The position numbers and the translations under genes were made by a program. DNA of 7,977 nucleotides from Collinsella sp. (lineage in GTDB: Bacteria > Actinomycetota > Coriobacteriia > Coriobacteriales > Coriobacteriaceae), in assembly GCA_020025115.1 (NCBI GenBank), contig JAHHSP010000051.1, positions 1 to 7,977 on the forward strand, given 5' to 3'. Of the stretch, positions 1 to 4,967 are shown one piece after another. The notes below the pieces were generated by a model. That model saw nothing but the letters and a program-made list of their open reading frames with translations. It was not told the origin of the DNA and did no database searches. How positions within the stretch are numbered: the stretch's first letter is position 1; the number at the start of each line of letters is the position of its first letter.

Positions 1-6
1 ATCGTC

Positions 7-1641
7 ATGTCAGAGCGCGTTTTTACGAGCGAGCCCCAGCAGTCGTCCGCACGCCCCTTGGCTTTTGCCGTGGCGGAAGGTCGCATCGTCCTCACAGGCG
101 AAGCCGCTACCGTTCGTGCGGCCTGTCCGCCCGAGACCCCGGTCATCGACTATGGTGATGCGCTGGTCTGTCCGGGCTTTCACGATGCTCACCTGCATTT
201 CTTCCATACGGCTCTTGGCGGCTCCCCCTATCTGCTCATGCACATGGGCACAAGTGAGGCCGAACTCGTCGAGCGCACCCAGGAGTTCGCCCAGAGCCTG
301 CCGCCTCACGCCTGGGTGGTCACCCAGGGTTGGCGCGATTACCGCTGGAATCCTCCGGTACCACCAACCAAGCGCTCGCTCGACCAGGCCTTTCCCGACC
401 GCCCGTGCGTGATGTATTCAGGCGACGGCCATACGCTCTGGATGAATACCTGCGCTTTCAAGGCACTCGGCGTATCTCGCGACTCCGTGCCGCCACAGGG
501 CGGCAGCTACGACAAGGACGAGAACGGTGAGCTCACGGGCATTGTTCGCGAGGCCGCTGCGATGGAGCTTTTGCCGCGTTGCCTCGAGTGGCTCACCGAG
601 GAGGACATCGCCTCTGCTTACGAGGCCCAAATGGCGCGCATGGCCGAGCAGGGCATCACCTCGATTTGCGATATGGCCCTCATGCCGCATCCCGGTTGCG
701 ATTTCATCCGCGATGACGTGTACGAGAGGCTCTCGCGCGAGGGCAAGCTCACCTTGCGCGTGCATATGTATCCCACGCTGTTGGATGATCAGTCGCGCCT
801 CGAGGACCTGCAGGATCGCTATGCGGGAGAGGAGTTTCCCCTGCTTCGGGCACCGGGATTCAAGCAGTTTTTCGATGGTGTGAGCAGCCAGCATACCGCG
901 TGGCTGACCGAGCCGTATGCGAACGCGCGCTTCGACGGCGATTGCGGGCGCCCCACGGTGCCCGCCGACCGTATGCGCGAGCTGGTGCTCGCCGCCGCGG
1001 AGCGCGGCCACTCCGTGCGCATCCATGCTATCGGGGACCGGGCCATACATGAGGCGCTCGACATTTTCGGCGAGGCGATGTCCTGGTACGGAGCTCCCAT
1101 GCAGGGCCGTAACACGCTCGAGCACCTCGAGAACCTGCTGCCCGGGGACATAGACCGCCTGGCCGGGCTCGGCGTCCTGGCGAGCTCCCAGCCCGGCCAC
1201 ATCACACTGGACCCGGGCGGCCCCGAGCGCGACTTGGGCACGGAGCGCAGCCGGGTCATGTGGCCGTTCGCGACCTATGGGGAACGGGGTGTGGAGCAGG
1301 CCTTTGGAACCGATTCGCCCATCACGGCCGTGAACAGCATGGACGTACTGTACTGCGCCGTCACGCGCCAAGACCCGCTCACCCATGAACCCGCGGGTGG
1401 CTGGCTACCGGATGAGCGTATTTCGGCCGCTGACGCGCTTCACATCTACACCGCCGGCAGCGCCGCGGCGGTGGGCCGCGAGGACGAGCTCGGCCGGATC
1501 GCCCCGGGTTATCTGGCGGACTTCGTGGTTCTCGACCGCGATGTCACCGCGTGCACCCCGCAGGAGATCCAGGCAGCGCGGGTGCTCGCGACCTACGTGG
1601 GCGGCGTAGAGGTGTTCGCATCCCGCTGTTCGAAGGATTGA
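7..1641 (+). CDS. Amidohydrolase family 3 (YtcJ-like) metal-dependent hydrolase
   Basis: This 544-residue protein is a cytoplasmic member of the amidohydrolase superfamily, Amidohydrolase_3/YtcJ branch (relatives include N-substituted formamide deformylase). These enzymes hydrolyse amide-type bonds with a metal centre; the substrate here cannot be told from sequence. Visible motifs, in order, are an N-terminal beta-sandwich strand with the metal-ligand HxH (H62, H64 in GFHDAHLHF), QGWRDYRW near 108-114, DGHTLWMN at 140-147, GGSYDKDENGELTG near 165-178, the candidate carboxylated lysine K286 in GFKQFFDG, H340 in RIHAIGDRAI, H373 in TLEHLE, and the catalytic aspartate D436 in FGTDSPI. A C-terminal GYLADFVVLD strand closes the sandwich. 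Length and motif set look complete. The start is uncertain because only six bases precede the ATG, so no ribosome binding site can be judged. No signal peptide is seen. No strong terminator follows; only a short CCAT/ATGG hairpin with TTTT at 1658-1673. Confidence 0.93.
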   Translation: MSERVFTSEPQQSSARPLAFAVAEGRIVLTGEAATVRAACPPETPVIDYGDALVCPGFHDAHLHFFHTALGGSPYLLMHMGTSEAELVERTQEFAQSLPPHAWVVTQGWRDYRWNPPVPPTKRSLDQAFPDRPCVMYSGDGHTLWMNTCAFKALGVSRDSVPPQGGSYDKDENGELTGIVREAAAMELLPRCLEWLTEEDIASAYEAQMARMAEQGITSICDMALMPHPGCDFIRDDVYERLSREGKLTLRVHMYPTLLDDQSRLEDLQDRYAGEEFPLLRAPGFKQFFDGVSSQHTAWLTEPYANARFDGDCGRPTVPADRMRELVLAAAERGHSVRIHAIGDRAIHEALDIFGEAMSWYGAPMQGRNTLEHLENLLPGDIDRLAGLGVLASSQPGHITLDPGGPERDLGTERSRVMWPFATYGERGVEQAFGTDSPITAVNSMDVLYCAVTRQDPLTHEPAGGWLPDERISAADALHIYTAGSAAAVGREDELGRIAPGYLADFVVLDRDVTACTPQEIQAARVLATYVGGVEVFASRCSKD

Positions 1642-1700
1642 AGGTCGTGCCGGACGCCATAGCAATGGTTTTCTGGACGCCCTTCAAGAAGTATCTGAGG

Positions 1701-1847
1701 TATGGGAGCCGATGATAGACGCCGCGTGCATGCTGATCGTCTAGTGGGATATGGGAGCCGATGATAGACGCCGCGTGCATGCTGATCGTCTAGTGGGATA
1801 TGGGAGCCGATGATGGGTGCCATGTGCATGCTTATCGTCTGATGGGT
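1701..1847. repeat. 49-bp tandem repeat, three copies
   Basis: Three head-to-tail copies lie at 1701-1749, 1750-1798 and 1799-1847, each starting TATGGGAGCCGATGAT. Copies 1 and 2 are identical over all 49 bases. Copy 3 differs at about nine positions, mostly transitions. Copies 1 and 2 each hold a short inverted repeat, TAGACG and CGTCTA, separated by 16 bases that include the palindrome GCATGC; copy 3 has lost these arms. There is no spacer between copies, so this is not a CRISPR array. The function is unknown. Identity of two copies beside a diverged one fits recent duplication by slippage. Confidence 0.95.
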
Positions 1848-1852
1848 TCGTT

Positions 1853-1882
1853 ACCTGCTGCCGGGGACATCGACCGTCTGCC
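1853..1882 (+). pseudogene. Possible remnant of a hydrolase gene copy
   Basis: This 30-bp segment aligns with 1133-1164 inside the upstream amidohydrolase gene: 28 identical positions, two substitutions and two single-base gaps. The gene segment encodes LLPGDIDRL. Both substitutions would be synonymous (Ile ATA to ATC, Arg CGC to CGT), which hints that the fragment diverged while coding and later lost bases. The similarity fades on both sides, so this is a scrap at most. A chance match is possible but unlikely at this length. Confidence 0.45.
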
Positions 1883-1909
1883 GCTGGTAATTCAACGCTC
1901 AGGAAATCT

Positions 1910-1951
1910 AAGTGCCGCTTTATAAGATTTTTTGAAGTGACGTTGTATAAG
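1910..1951 (+). promoter_or_regulatory. Paired 17-bp direct repeat, candidate operator upstream of groES
   Basis: AAGTGCCGCTTTATAAG (1910-1926) and AAGTGACGTTGTATAAG (1935-1951) match at 14 of 17 positions and sit exactly 25 bp apart. The second copy overlaps the candidate -35 box of groES. By eye I found no CIRCE inverted repeat (the HrcA operator, TTAGCACTC-N9-GAGTGCTAA), no HAIR element for HspR, and no CtsR heptad repeat in this region. A direct repeat at the promoter is therefore a candidate binding site for the regulator of the chaperonin operon. The role is inferred; the repeat itself is directly visible. Confidence 0.4.
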
Positions 1952-1971
1952 TCCGTGCGGCTGGGTACTAT
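1943..1971 (+). promoter_or_regulatory. Candidate sigma70-type promoter of groES-groEL
   Basis: TTGTAT (1943-1948) and TACTAT (1966-1971) are separated by 17 bp and would start transcription near 1978, giving a leader of about 60 nt. Matches to consensus are partial (three of six and four of six). The TATAAG at 1946-1951 is an alternative -10 box but lacks a good -35 partner. Confidence 0.4.
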
Positions 1972-1997
1972 TCAACGCGTACACAAACCGCATGGTT

Positions 1998-2015
1998 CCC
2001 CGATTCTCATCGGGG
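1998..2015 (+). promoter_or_regulatory. Hairpin in the groES leader
   Basis: CCCCGAT (1998-2004) pairs perfectly with ATCGGGG (2009-2015) around a TCTC loop. The stem ends about ten bases before the ribosome binding site. It has no T-run, so it is not a terminator. It may stabilise the mRNA or tune initiation. It does not obviously hide the Shine-Dalgarno sequence, so an RNA thermometer is not supported by this pairing alone. Confidence 0.5.
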
Positions 2016-2025
2016 CCCCAGCAAA

Positions 2026-2031
2026 AGGAGG
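2026..2031 (+). promoter_or_regulatory. groES ribosome binding site (fixes the start)
   Basis: AGGAGG, within AAAAGGAGGAG, lies eight bases before the ATG at 2040. An in-frame ATG at 1992 would add 16 residues unlike any GroES N-terminus and would place the leader hairpin inside the gene, so 2040 is the start. Confidence 0.92.
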
Positions 2032-2039
2032 AGACAAGC

Positions 2040-2327
2040 ATGTCTTTGAAGCCGCTTGCAGATCGCGTTCTGATCAAGCCCGACGCCGTCGAGCAGAAGA
2101 CCGCTTCCGGTCTCTACATCGCCAGCAGCGCTCAGGAGAAGCCCCAGCGCGGCACCGTCGTCGCCGTGGGCGCCGGCAAGATGAACGATCGCGGCGAGCG
2201 CATCCCGCTCGACGTTCATGAGGGCGATATCGTGATCTACGGCAAGTTCGGTGGCAACGAGATCAAGGTCGACGGCGAGGAGTACCTGCTCATGCGCGCC
2301 GACGACATCTACGCCGTCGTCGAGTAA
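2040..2327 (+). CDS. groES: Co-chaperonin GroES (Hsp10)
   Basis: This 95-residue protein is the cytosolic lid of the chaperonin. Seven copies cap the GroEL ring in the presence of ATP and close the folding chamber. The sequence has the family N-terminus (LKPLADRVLIKPD), the mobile loop that contacts GroEL (GLYIASSAQEKPQRG, about 24-38), the GTVVAVGAGK strand, the roof loop (MNDRGERIPLDV), the core motif EGDIVIYGKFGGNEIKVDGEEYLLM read in two stretches, and the ending DDIYAVVE. Its length is typical of bacterial GroES. It precedes groEL in the same direction with a 131-bp spacer, the usual groESL order. Codons are strongly biased to C/G endings, as in highly expressed genes. Confidence 0.98.
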   Translation: MSLKPLADRVLIKPDAVEQKTASGLYIASSAQEKPQRGTVVAVGAGKMNDRGERIPLDVHEGDIVIYGKFGGNEIKVDGEEYLLMRADDIYAVVE

Positions 2328-2339
2328 CCTCGCATTTCC

Positions 2340-2387
2340 ACGCCTCGAGGGCCCGGCCGAATCGGCATCAACCCTCGATTGAGGCGT
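2340..2387 (+). promoter_or_regulatory. Stem-loop in the groES-groEL spacer
   Basis: ACGCCTCGAGGG (2340-2351) pairs with CCCTCG (2372-2377) and AGGCGT (2382-2387), giving 12 base pairs with a four-base bulge (ATTG) on the 3' side. The loop carries a smaller GCCG/CGGC hairpin at 2355-2365. No T-run follows, so it should not terminate fully. It is a candidate for mRNA processing, stabilisation or partial attenuation that sets the GroES:GroEL ratio. A further weak CGCGG/CCGCG pairing lies between about 2400 and 2421. The role is inferred. Confidence 0.55.
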
Positions 2388-2445
2388 TCTCACGCCTTTC
2401 GCGGCACGCGACTCGACCGCGGAGGGCACCGGATTTTTCTCATTT

Positions 2446-2450
2446 GGAGG
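2446..2450 (+). promoter_or_regulatory. groEL ribosome binding site
   Basis: GGAGG lies eight bases before the ATG at 2459, supporting this start and the canonical MAKNI N-terminus. Confidence 0.9.
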
Positions 2451-2458
2451 ATTGAACA

Positions 2459-4096
2459 ATGGCTAAGAACATCACGTTCGACACCGACGCTCGTGCCAAG
2501 CTCGCCAAGGGCGTCAACACCCTGGCCGATGCCGTGACCGTCACCATGGGCCCCAAGGGCCGTTATGTCGCCCTGCAGCGCTCTTTCGGCGCTCCCATGA
2601 TCACCAACGACGGCGTTTCCGTCGCCAAGGAGATCGAGCTCGAGGATAACATCGAGAACATGGGCGCCCAGCTGGTCAAGGAGGTCGCCACCAAGACCAA
2701 CGACACCGTGGGTGACGGCACCACCACCGCCACGCTCCTGGCCCAGGCCATCGTGAACGACGGTCTCAAGAACGTCGCCGCCGGCGCCAACCCGCTGGCC
2801 ATCCGCCGTGGTATCGACAAGGCCGTCAATGCCGCCGTGGCCGAGATGAAGAACCTCGCCAAGCCGGTCGAGACCAAGGAGCAGATCGCTTCCGTCGGTA
2901 CCATCTCCGCTGGCGACACCGAGGTCGGCAACAAGATCGCCGACGCCATGGATGTCGTGGGCAAGGACGGCGTCATCACCGTCGAGGATTCCCAGACCTT
3001 CGATATCACCATCGACACCGTCGAGGGCATGCAGTTCGACAAGGGCTATGTCTCCGCGTACTTCGTCACGGACAACGACCGCATGGAGGCCGTGATGAAG
3101 GATCCCTACATCCTCATCACCGACCAGAAGATCTCCAACGTCCAGGACATCATGCCCGTGCTCGAGGCCGTTTCCCGCGCCGGCAAGGGTCTGCTCATCA
3201 TCGCTGAGGATATCGACGGCGAGGCTCTGCCCACCCTGGTCCTGAACAAGATCCGCGGCGCGCTCAACGTCTGCGCCGTCAAGGCCCCGGGTTACGGCGA
3301 TCGCCGCAAGCGCCTCCTCGAGGACATCGCCATCCTCACCGGCGGTCAGGCCGCGCTCGACGAGCTCGGCATCAAGGTCGCCGATATCACCGCTGACATG
3401 CTCGGTACCGCCAAGAGCGTGACCATCACCAAGGACAACACCACCATCGTGGATGGTGCCGGTTCCAAGGAGGCCATCGCCGACCGCGTGGCCGCCATCA
3501 AGGGCGAGATAGAGCACACCGAGTCCGAGTTCGACCGCGAGAAGCTCCAGGAGCGTCTGGCCAAGCTCTCTGGCGGCGTCGCCGTCATCAAGGTCGGTGC
3601 CGCTACCGAGACCGAGCTCAAGGAGATCAAGCATCGCGTCGAGGATGCCCTGCAGGCAACCCGCGCCGCCGTCGAGGAGGGCATCGTCGCCGGTGGCGGC
3701 GTGGCCTTCATGGACGCCCTGCCCGCACTCGAGAACATCGAGGTCTCCGATCCCGAGGAGCAGATCGGTATCGACATCATCAAGAAGGCGCTCACCGCTC
3801 CGGTGGCCACCATTGCCAAGAACGCCGGCTTTGAGGGTGCTGTCATCGTGGACAAGGTGTCCGAGCTCCCCGCGGGCGAGGGTCTGAACTCCGCCAATGG
3901 CGAGTGGGGCAACATGATCGACATGGGCGTGCTCGACCCGGTCAAGGTCACCCGCACCACCCTGCAGAACGCCGCCTCTGTGGCTTCCCTTATCCTCATC
4001 ACTGAGGCCACCGTTTCCGACGTGCCCAAGAACACCCAGCTCGAGGACGCCATCGCGGCTGCTACCGCCGGTGCTCAGGGCGGCGGCATGTACTAA
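2459..4096 (+). CDS. groEL: Chaperonin GroEL (Hsp60)
   Basis: This 545-residue protein forms the cytosolic double-ring chaperonin that, with GroES and ATP, folds nascent or stress-damaged proteins. Motifs run in family order: MAKNITFDTDAR, the ATP-binding GPKGR (31-35), GDGTTTAT with the catalytic-site aspartate D86, the apical-domain VEGMQFDKGYVSAYF (188-202), VKAPGYGDRRK (274-284), LSGGVAVIKVGA (370-381), HRVEDAL with D396 (counterpart of E. coli D398, needed for ATP hydrolysis), EEGIVAGGGVAF (407-417) and the nucleotide-contacting NMIDMGVLDPVKVTR (485-499). The length is normal. The C-terminus ends GAQGGGMY, so the flexible Gly-Gly-Met tail is reduced to a single unit. The gene is cotranscribed with groES by position and orientation. 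Codon bias is strong, as expected for an abundant protein. Confidence 0.99.
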   Translation: MAKNITFDTDARAKLAKGVNTLADAVTVTMGPKGRYVALQRSFGAPMITNDGVSVAKEIELEDNIENMGAQLVKEVATKTNDTVGDGTTTATLLAQAIVNDGLKNVAAGANPLAIRRGIDKAVNAAVAEMKNLAKPVETKEQIASVGTISAGDTEVGNKIADAMDVVGKDGVITVEDSQTFDITIDTVEGMQFDKGYVSAYFVTDNDRMEAVMKDPYILITDQKISNVQDIMPVLEAVSRAGKGLLIIAEDIDGEALPTLVLNKIRGALNVCAVKAPGYGDRRKRLLEDIAILTGGQAALDELGIKVADITADMLGTAKSVTITKDNTTIVDGAGSKEAIADRVAAIKGEIEHTESEFDREKLQERLAKLSGGVAVIKVGAATETELKEIKHRVEDALQATRAAVEEGIVAGGGVAFMDALPALENIEVSDPEEQIGIDIIKKALTAPVATIAKNAGFEGAVIVDKVSELPAGEGLNSANGEWGNMIDMGVLDPVKVTRTTLQNAASVASLILITEATVSDVPKNTQLEDAIAAATAGAQGGGMY

Positions 4097-4112
4097 GCCG
4101 CAAGGTCTGAAA

Positions 4113-4182
4113 CGTCACGTGAGGTTTCCCGCGCGATTGTGAACCTGTCTCGACGGTTCATGGCTCGGGCAGACACGTGACG
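4113..4182. repeat. Nested inverted repeat downstream of groEL
   Basis: The outer arms CGTCACGTG (4113-4121) and CACGTGACG (4174-4182) are perfect complements. Inside them CCCG (4128-4131) can pair with CGGG (4166-4169), and TGAACC (4140-4145) with GGTTCA (4155-4160), with a further GTC/GAC at the tip. The whole folds as one long three-tier stem-loop of about 70 nt. There is no T-run. It could be a 3' stabilising structure of the groESL mRNA, a structured small RNA, or a DNA-level site. Confidence 0.6.
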
Positions 4183-4239
4183 AGACGGTGGAAGGCCCTG
4201 TTCGCATTGTGCGAATATAGCAGCCATCTTCACTTGTAC

Positions 4240-4271
4240 GAAAGGCGCTCCACACCTGTGGGGCGCCTTTC
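4240..4271 (+). terminator. Hairpin, probable groEL terminator
   Basis: GAAAGGCGCTCCACA (4240-4254) pairs with TGTGGGGCGCCTTTC (4257-4271) over 15 positions with one T-G wobble. The 3' arm ends TTTC and is followed by CTCATTT rather than a clean T-run, so termination may be imperfect. It is the first terminator-like element after groEL and is backed up by the one at 4318. Confidence 0.65.
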
Positions 4272-4317
4272 CTCATTTGAGGAAAATCAATCGAGGTGCC
4301 CCTTCTGGGTCGCACGC

Positions 4318-4347
4318 AAAAAGCCAGGCATTGGAGCCTGGCTTTTT
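4318..4347. terminator. Bidirectional rho-independent terminator
   Basis: AAAAAGCCAGGC (4318-4329) and GCCTGGCTTTTT (4336-4347) are perfect 12-base complements around a six-base loop. A-run and T-run flank the GC stem on either side, so it can stop transcription from groEL on the plus strand and from the convergent remnants on the minus strand. Confidence 0.92.
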
Positions 4348-4388
4348 GGTGTGTTGCGCGTTGCGCAGATCAACTGCTGGTGCCGCGA

Positions 4389-4475
4389 TTACAGCGTAAT
4401 GGTATCAAGATCCATGTTGTCCAGGTCGTCATCTGCCTGCTGATCCTCCTCAGCGAGTTTCGCGGCGTCATCCAT
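4389..4475 (-). CDS. Short acidic ORF, 28 codons, probably a gene remnant
   Basis: The frame reads MDDAAKLAEEDQQADDDL and then DNMDLDTITL before a TAA stop. It is strikingly acidic. The ending LDTITL recalls the start of DUF1292-type proteins, but that resemblance is weak. No convincing ribosome binding site precedes the ATG, which lies inside a perfect inverted repeat (4472-4487). The end sits about 40 bp before the bidirectional terminator, as a real minus-strand gene end would. The most likely reading is the tail of a deleted gene; a genuine micropeptide cannot be excluded. Confidence 0.3.
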   Translation of the reverse strand: MDDAAKLAEEDQQADDDLDNMDLDTITL

Positions 4476-4560
4476 TTTGGAAAATGGCCATCGTCATATG
4501 TATGACGAGGTTTTGGACTGCGATGGCGCCCAGCTTCAAACCGTCCTCAACGATGCTCTT
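4468..4560 (-). pseudogene. PRD-like fragment of a BglG/LicR-type regulator
   Basis: This 30-residue stretch reads KSIVEDGLKLGAIAVQNLVI then HMTMAIFQNG and stops at TGA. The segment AVQNLVIHMTMAI resembles the conserved histidine region of PTS regulation domains (PRDs), in which a histidine within NLxIHIxxAI-type sequence is phosphorylated by the sugar phosphotransferase system. It lies directly after the helix-turn-helix ORF on the same strand but in a different frame, and far too close to it: in the intact family well over a hundred residues would separate the two. Both a deletion and a frame change are implied. The PRD assignment is by eye on a short stretch. Confidence 0.5.
4472..4508. 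repeat. Two adjacent perfect inverted repeats
   Basis: CCATTTT-GG-AAAATGG (4472-4487) is followed three bases later by TCGTCATA-TG-TATGACGA (4491-4508). They lie where the PRD-like frame ends and the short acidic ORF begins. Palindromes of this kind can promote deletion or act as binding sites; no role is shown. Confidence 0.7.
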
Positions 4561-4760
4561 ACAATGGTCAGCGAGTAGCCGAGTCCCCGCTTGTTGACTA
4601 GCTCGGCGTTGCCTCGCATGAGGGTATTGGCCCGATTGATGCGGTTCCTGATGGTCCTTGGACTCACGTTGTATCTTTTGGCAAGTTCCTCGCATCGAAC
4701 ACCGGGGGATAGACGTATGGATTCGACTAAATCGAGCAGATTGCCCTGAAGTTGCCTCAT
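4536..4760 (-). pseudogene. Truncated HTH domain of a BglG/LicR-like antiterminator
   Basis: The 74-residue product is a winged helix-turn-helix of the HTH_11 type. ESIRLSPGVRCEELAKRYNV carries the first helices, SPRTIRNRINRAN the recognition helix, and ELVNKRGLGYSLTI the wing that closes this domain in PRD-containing transcriptional regulators. After the wing the frame runs only nine more residues (VRASLRTV and stop) instead of several hundred, so regulatory domains are missing. I chose the ATG at 4760 because GGAAGGGGTGG lies just upstream on the minus strand; an in-frame GTG at 4769 and an upstream ATG at 4964 are possible, but the extra N-terminal residues have no family resemblance. It is divergent to the large surface-protein gene. 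A free-standing DNA-binding domain could still be made and act locally, but decay is more likely given the PRD scrap beyond it. Confidence 0.65.
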
Positions 4761-4967
4761 CGGCTCCACCCCTTCCGTTCTCGTCGCATGGGAAAAGTGT
4801 ACGGGAAGGTCGAAGCCGAGTTCCATCCATGGTTTTGCACGTTGAACGGGAAAGCAGAGCGTCAATGGTGAATTGTCGGGGCGCGCGGCGAAATACGTGC
4901 TAGCGTTATAAGGGCTGGCAAACCGCATGGCGGTGCGCACAGAACAGGCAAGGAAGGATGGCACGAT
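4761..4967. promoter_or_regulatory. Divergent intergenic region, regulator remnant / surface protein
   Basis: This 207-bp stretch must carry the promoter of the surface-protein gene. GTTATAAGG at 4905-4913 is a possible -10 area on the plus strand, but no good -35 box sits 16-18 bp upstream. On the minus strand TTGACG (4865-4860) could be a -35 box for the regulator, again without a good partner. The ribosome binding site of the downstream gene is AGGAAGG at 4951-4957. Confidence 0.35.
4951..4957 (+). promoter_or_regulatory. Ribosome binding site of the surface protein
   Basis: AGGAAGG lies ten bases before the ATG at 4968. Another ATG at 4958 abuts this site and is in a different, short frame, so 4968 is the start; it also yields a proper signal peptide. 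Confidence 0.8.

Larger units (their letters stand above)
1642..2039. other. 398-bp non-coding region between hydrolase and groES
   Basis: No gene is supported here. The open frames crossing it on both strands are shaped by the 49-bp repeat, whose length is not a multiple of three, so each copy is read in a new frame and no ribosome binding site or known domain appears. The stretch holds three tandem repeat copies (1701-1847), a 30-bp segment resembling the upstream hydrolase gene (1853-1882), a paired direct repeat (1910-1951), a candidate promoter (1943-1971) and a leader hairpin (1998-2015). The part from about 1890 to 1980 is visibly more AT-rich than the flanking genes, as expected for a promoter. 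Confidence 0.8.
4097..4388. other. Non-coding region after groEL, rich in inverted repeats
   Basis: No gene is supported between the groEL stop and the convergent remnants on the minus strand. In order it holds a nested inverted repeat (4113-4182), a 15-bp palindrome TTCGCA-TTG-TGCGAA (4201-4215), a 15-bp-arm hairpin (4240-4271) and a strong bidirectional terminator (4318-4347). No tRNA or rRNA signature was seen. Confidence 0.75.

Noticed and set aside
418..1386. Long minus-strand frame opposite the hydrolase gene
   Set aside because: It is the antisense shadow of a gene with intact catalytic motifs on the plus strand.
1544..1829. Minus-strand open frames across the 49-bp repeat with a repeated peptide (RGVYHRLPY-like)
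   Set aside because: The peptide repetition follows from the DNA repeat. The frames overlap the hydrolase gene end, have no ribosome binding site and match no known domain.
1701..1847. CRISPR array
   Set aside because: The copies are head to tail with no spacers, and no cas genes are present.
1992..2039. Longer GroES starting at the ATG at 1992
   Set aside because: The extra 16 residues are unlike GroES, and a near-perfect ribosome binding site lies eight bases before the ATG at 2040.
1880..2040. CIRCE, HAIR or CtsR operator before groES
   Set aside because: I looked for the consensus arms by eye and found none; only a direct repeat is present.
2390..3634. Long minus-strand frame (414 codons) opposite groEL
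   Set aside because: It is the antisense shadow of groEL, caused by strong codon bias. The product is a low-complexity Gly/Asp/Leu-rich sequence with no domain.
4097..4388. tRNA or rRNA gene in the region after groEL
   Set aside because: The inverted repeats do not form a cloverleaf, and no T-loop or conserved rRNA sequence is visible.
4177..4443. Plus-strand 88-codon frame after groEL
   Set aside because: It runs through two terminator hairpins, has no ribosome binding site and no family resemblance.
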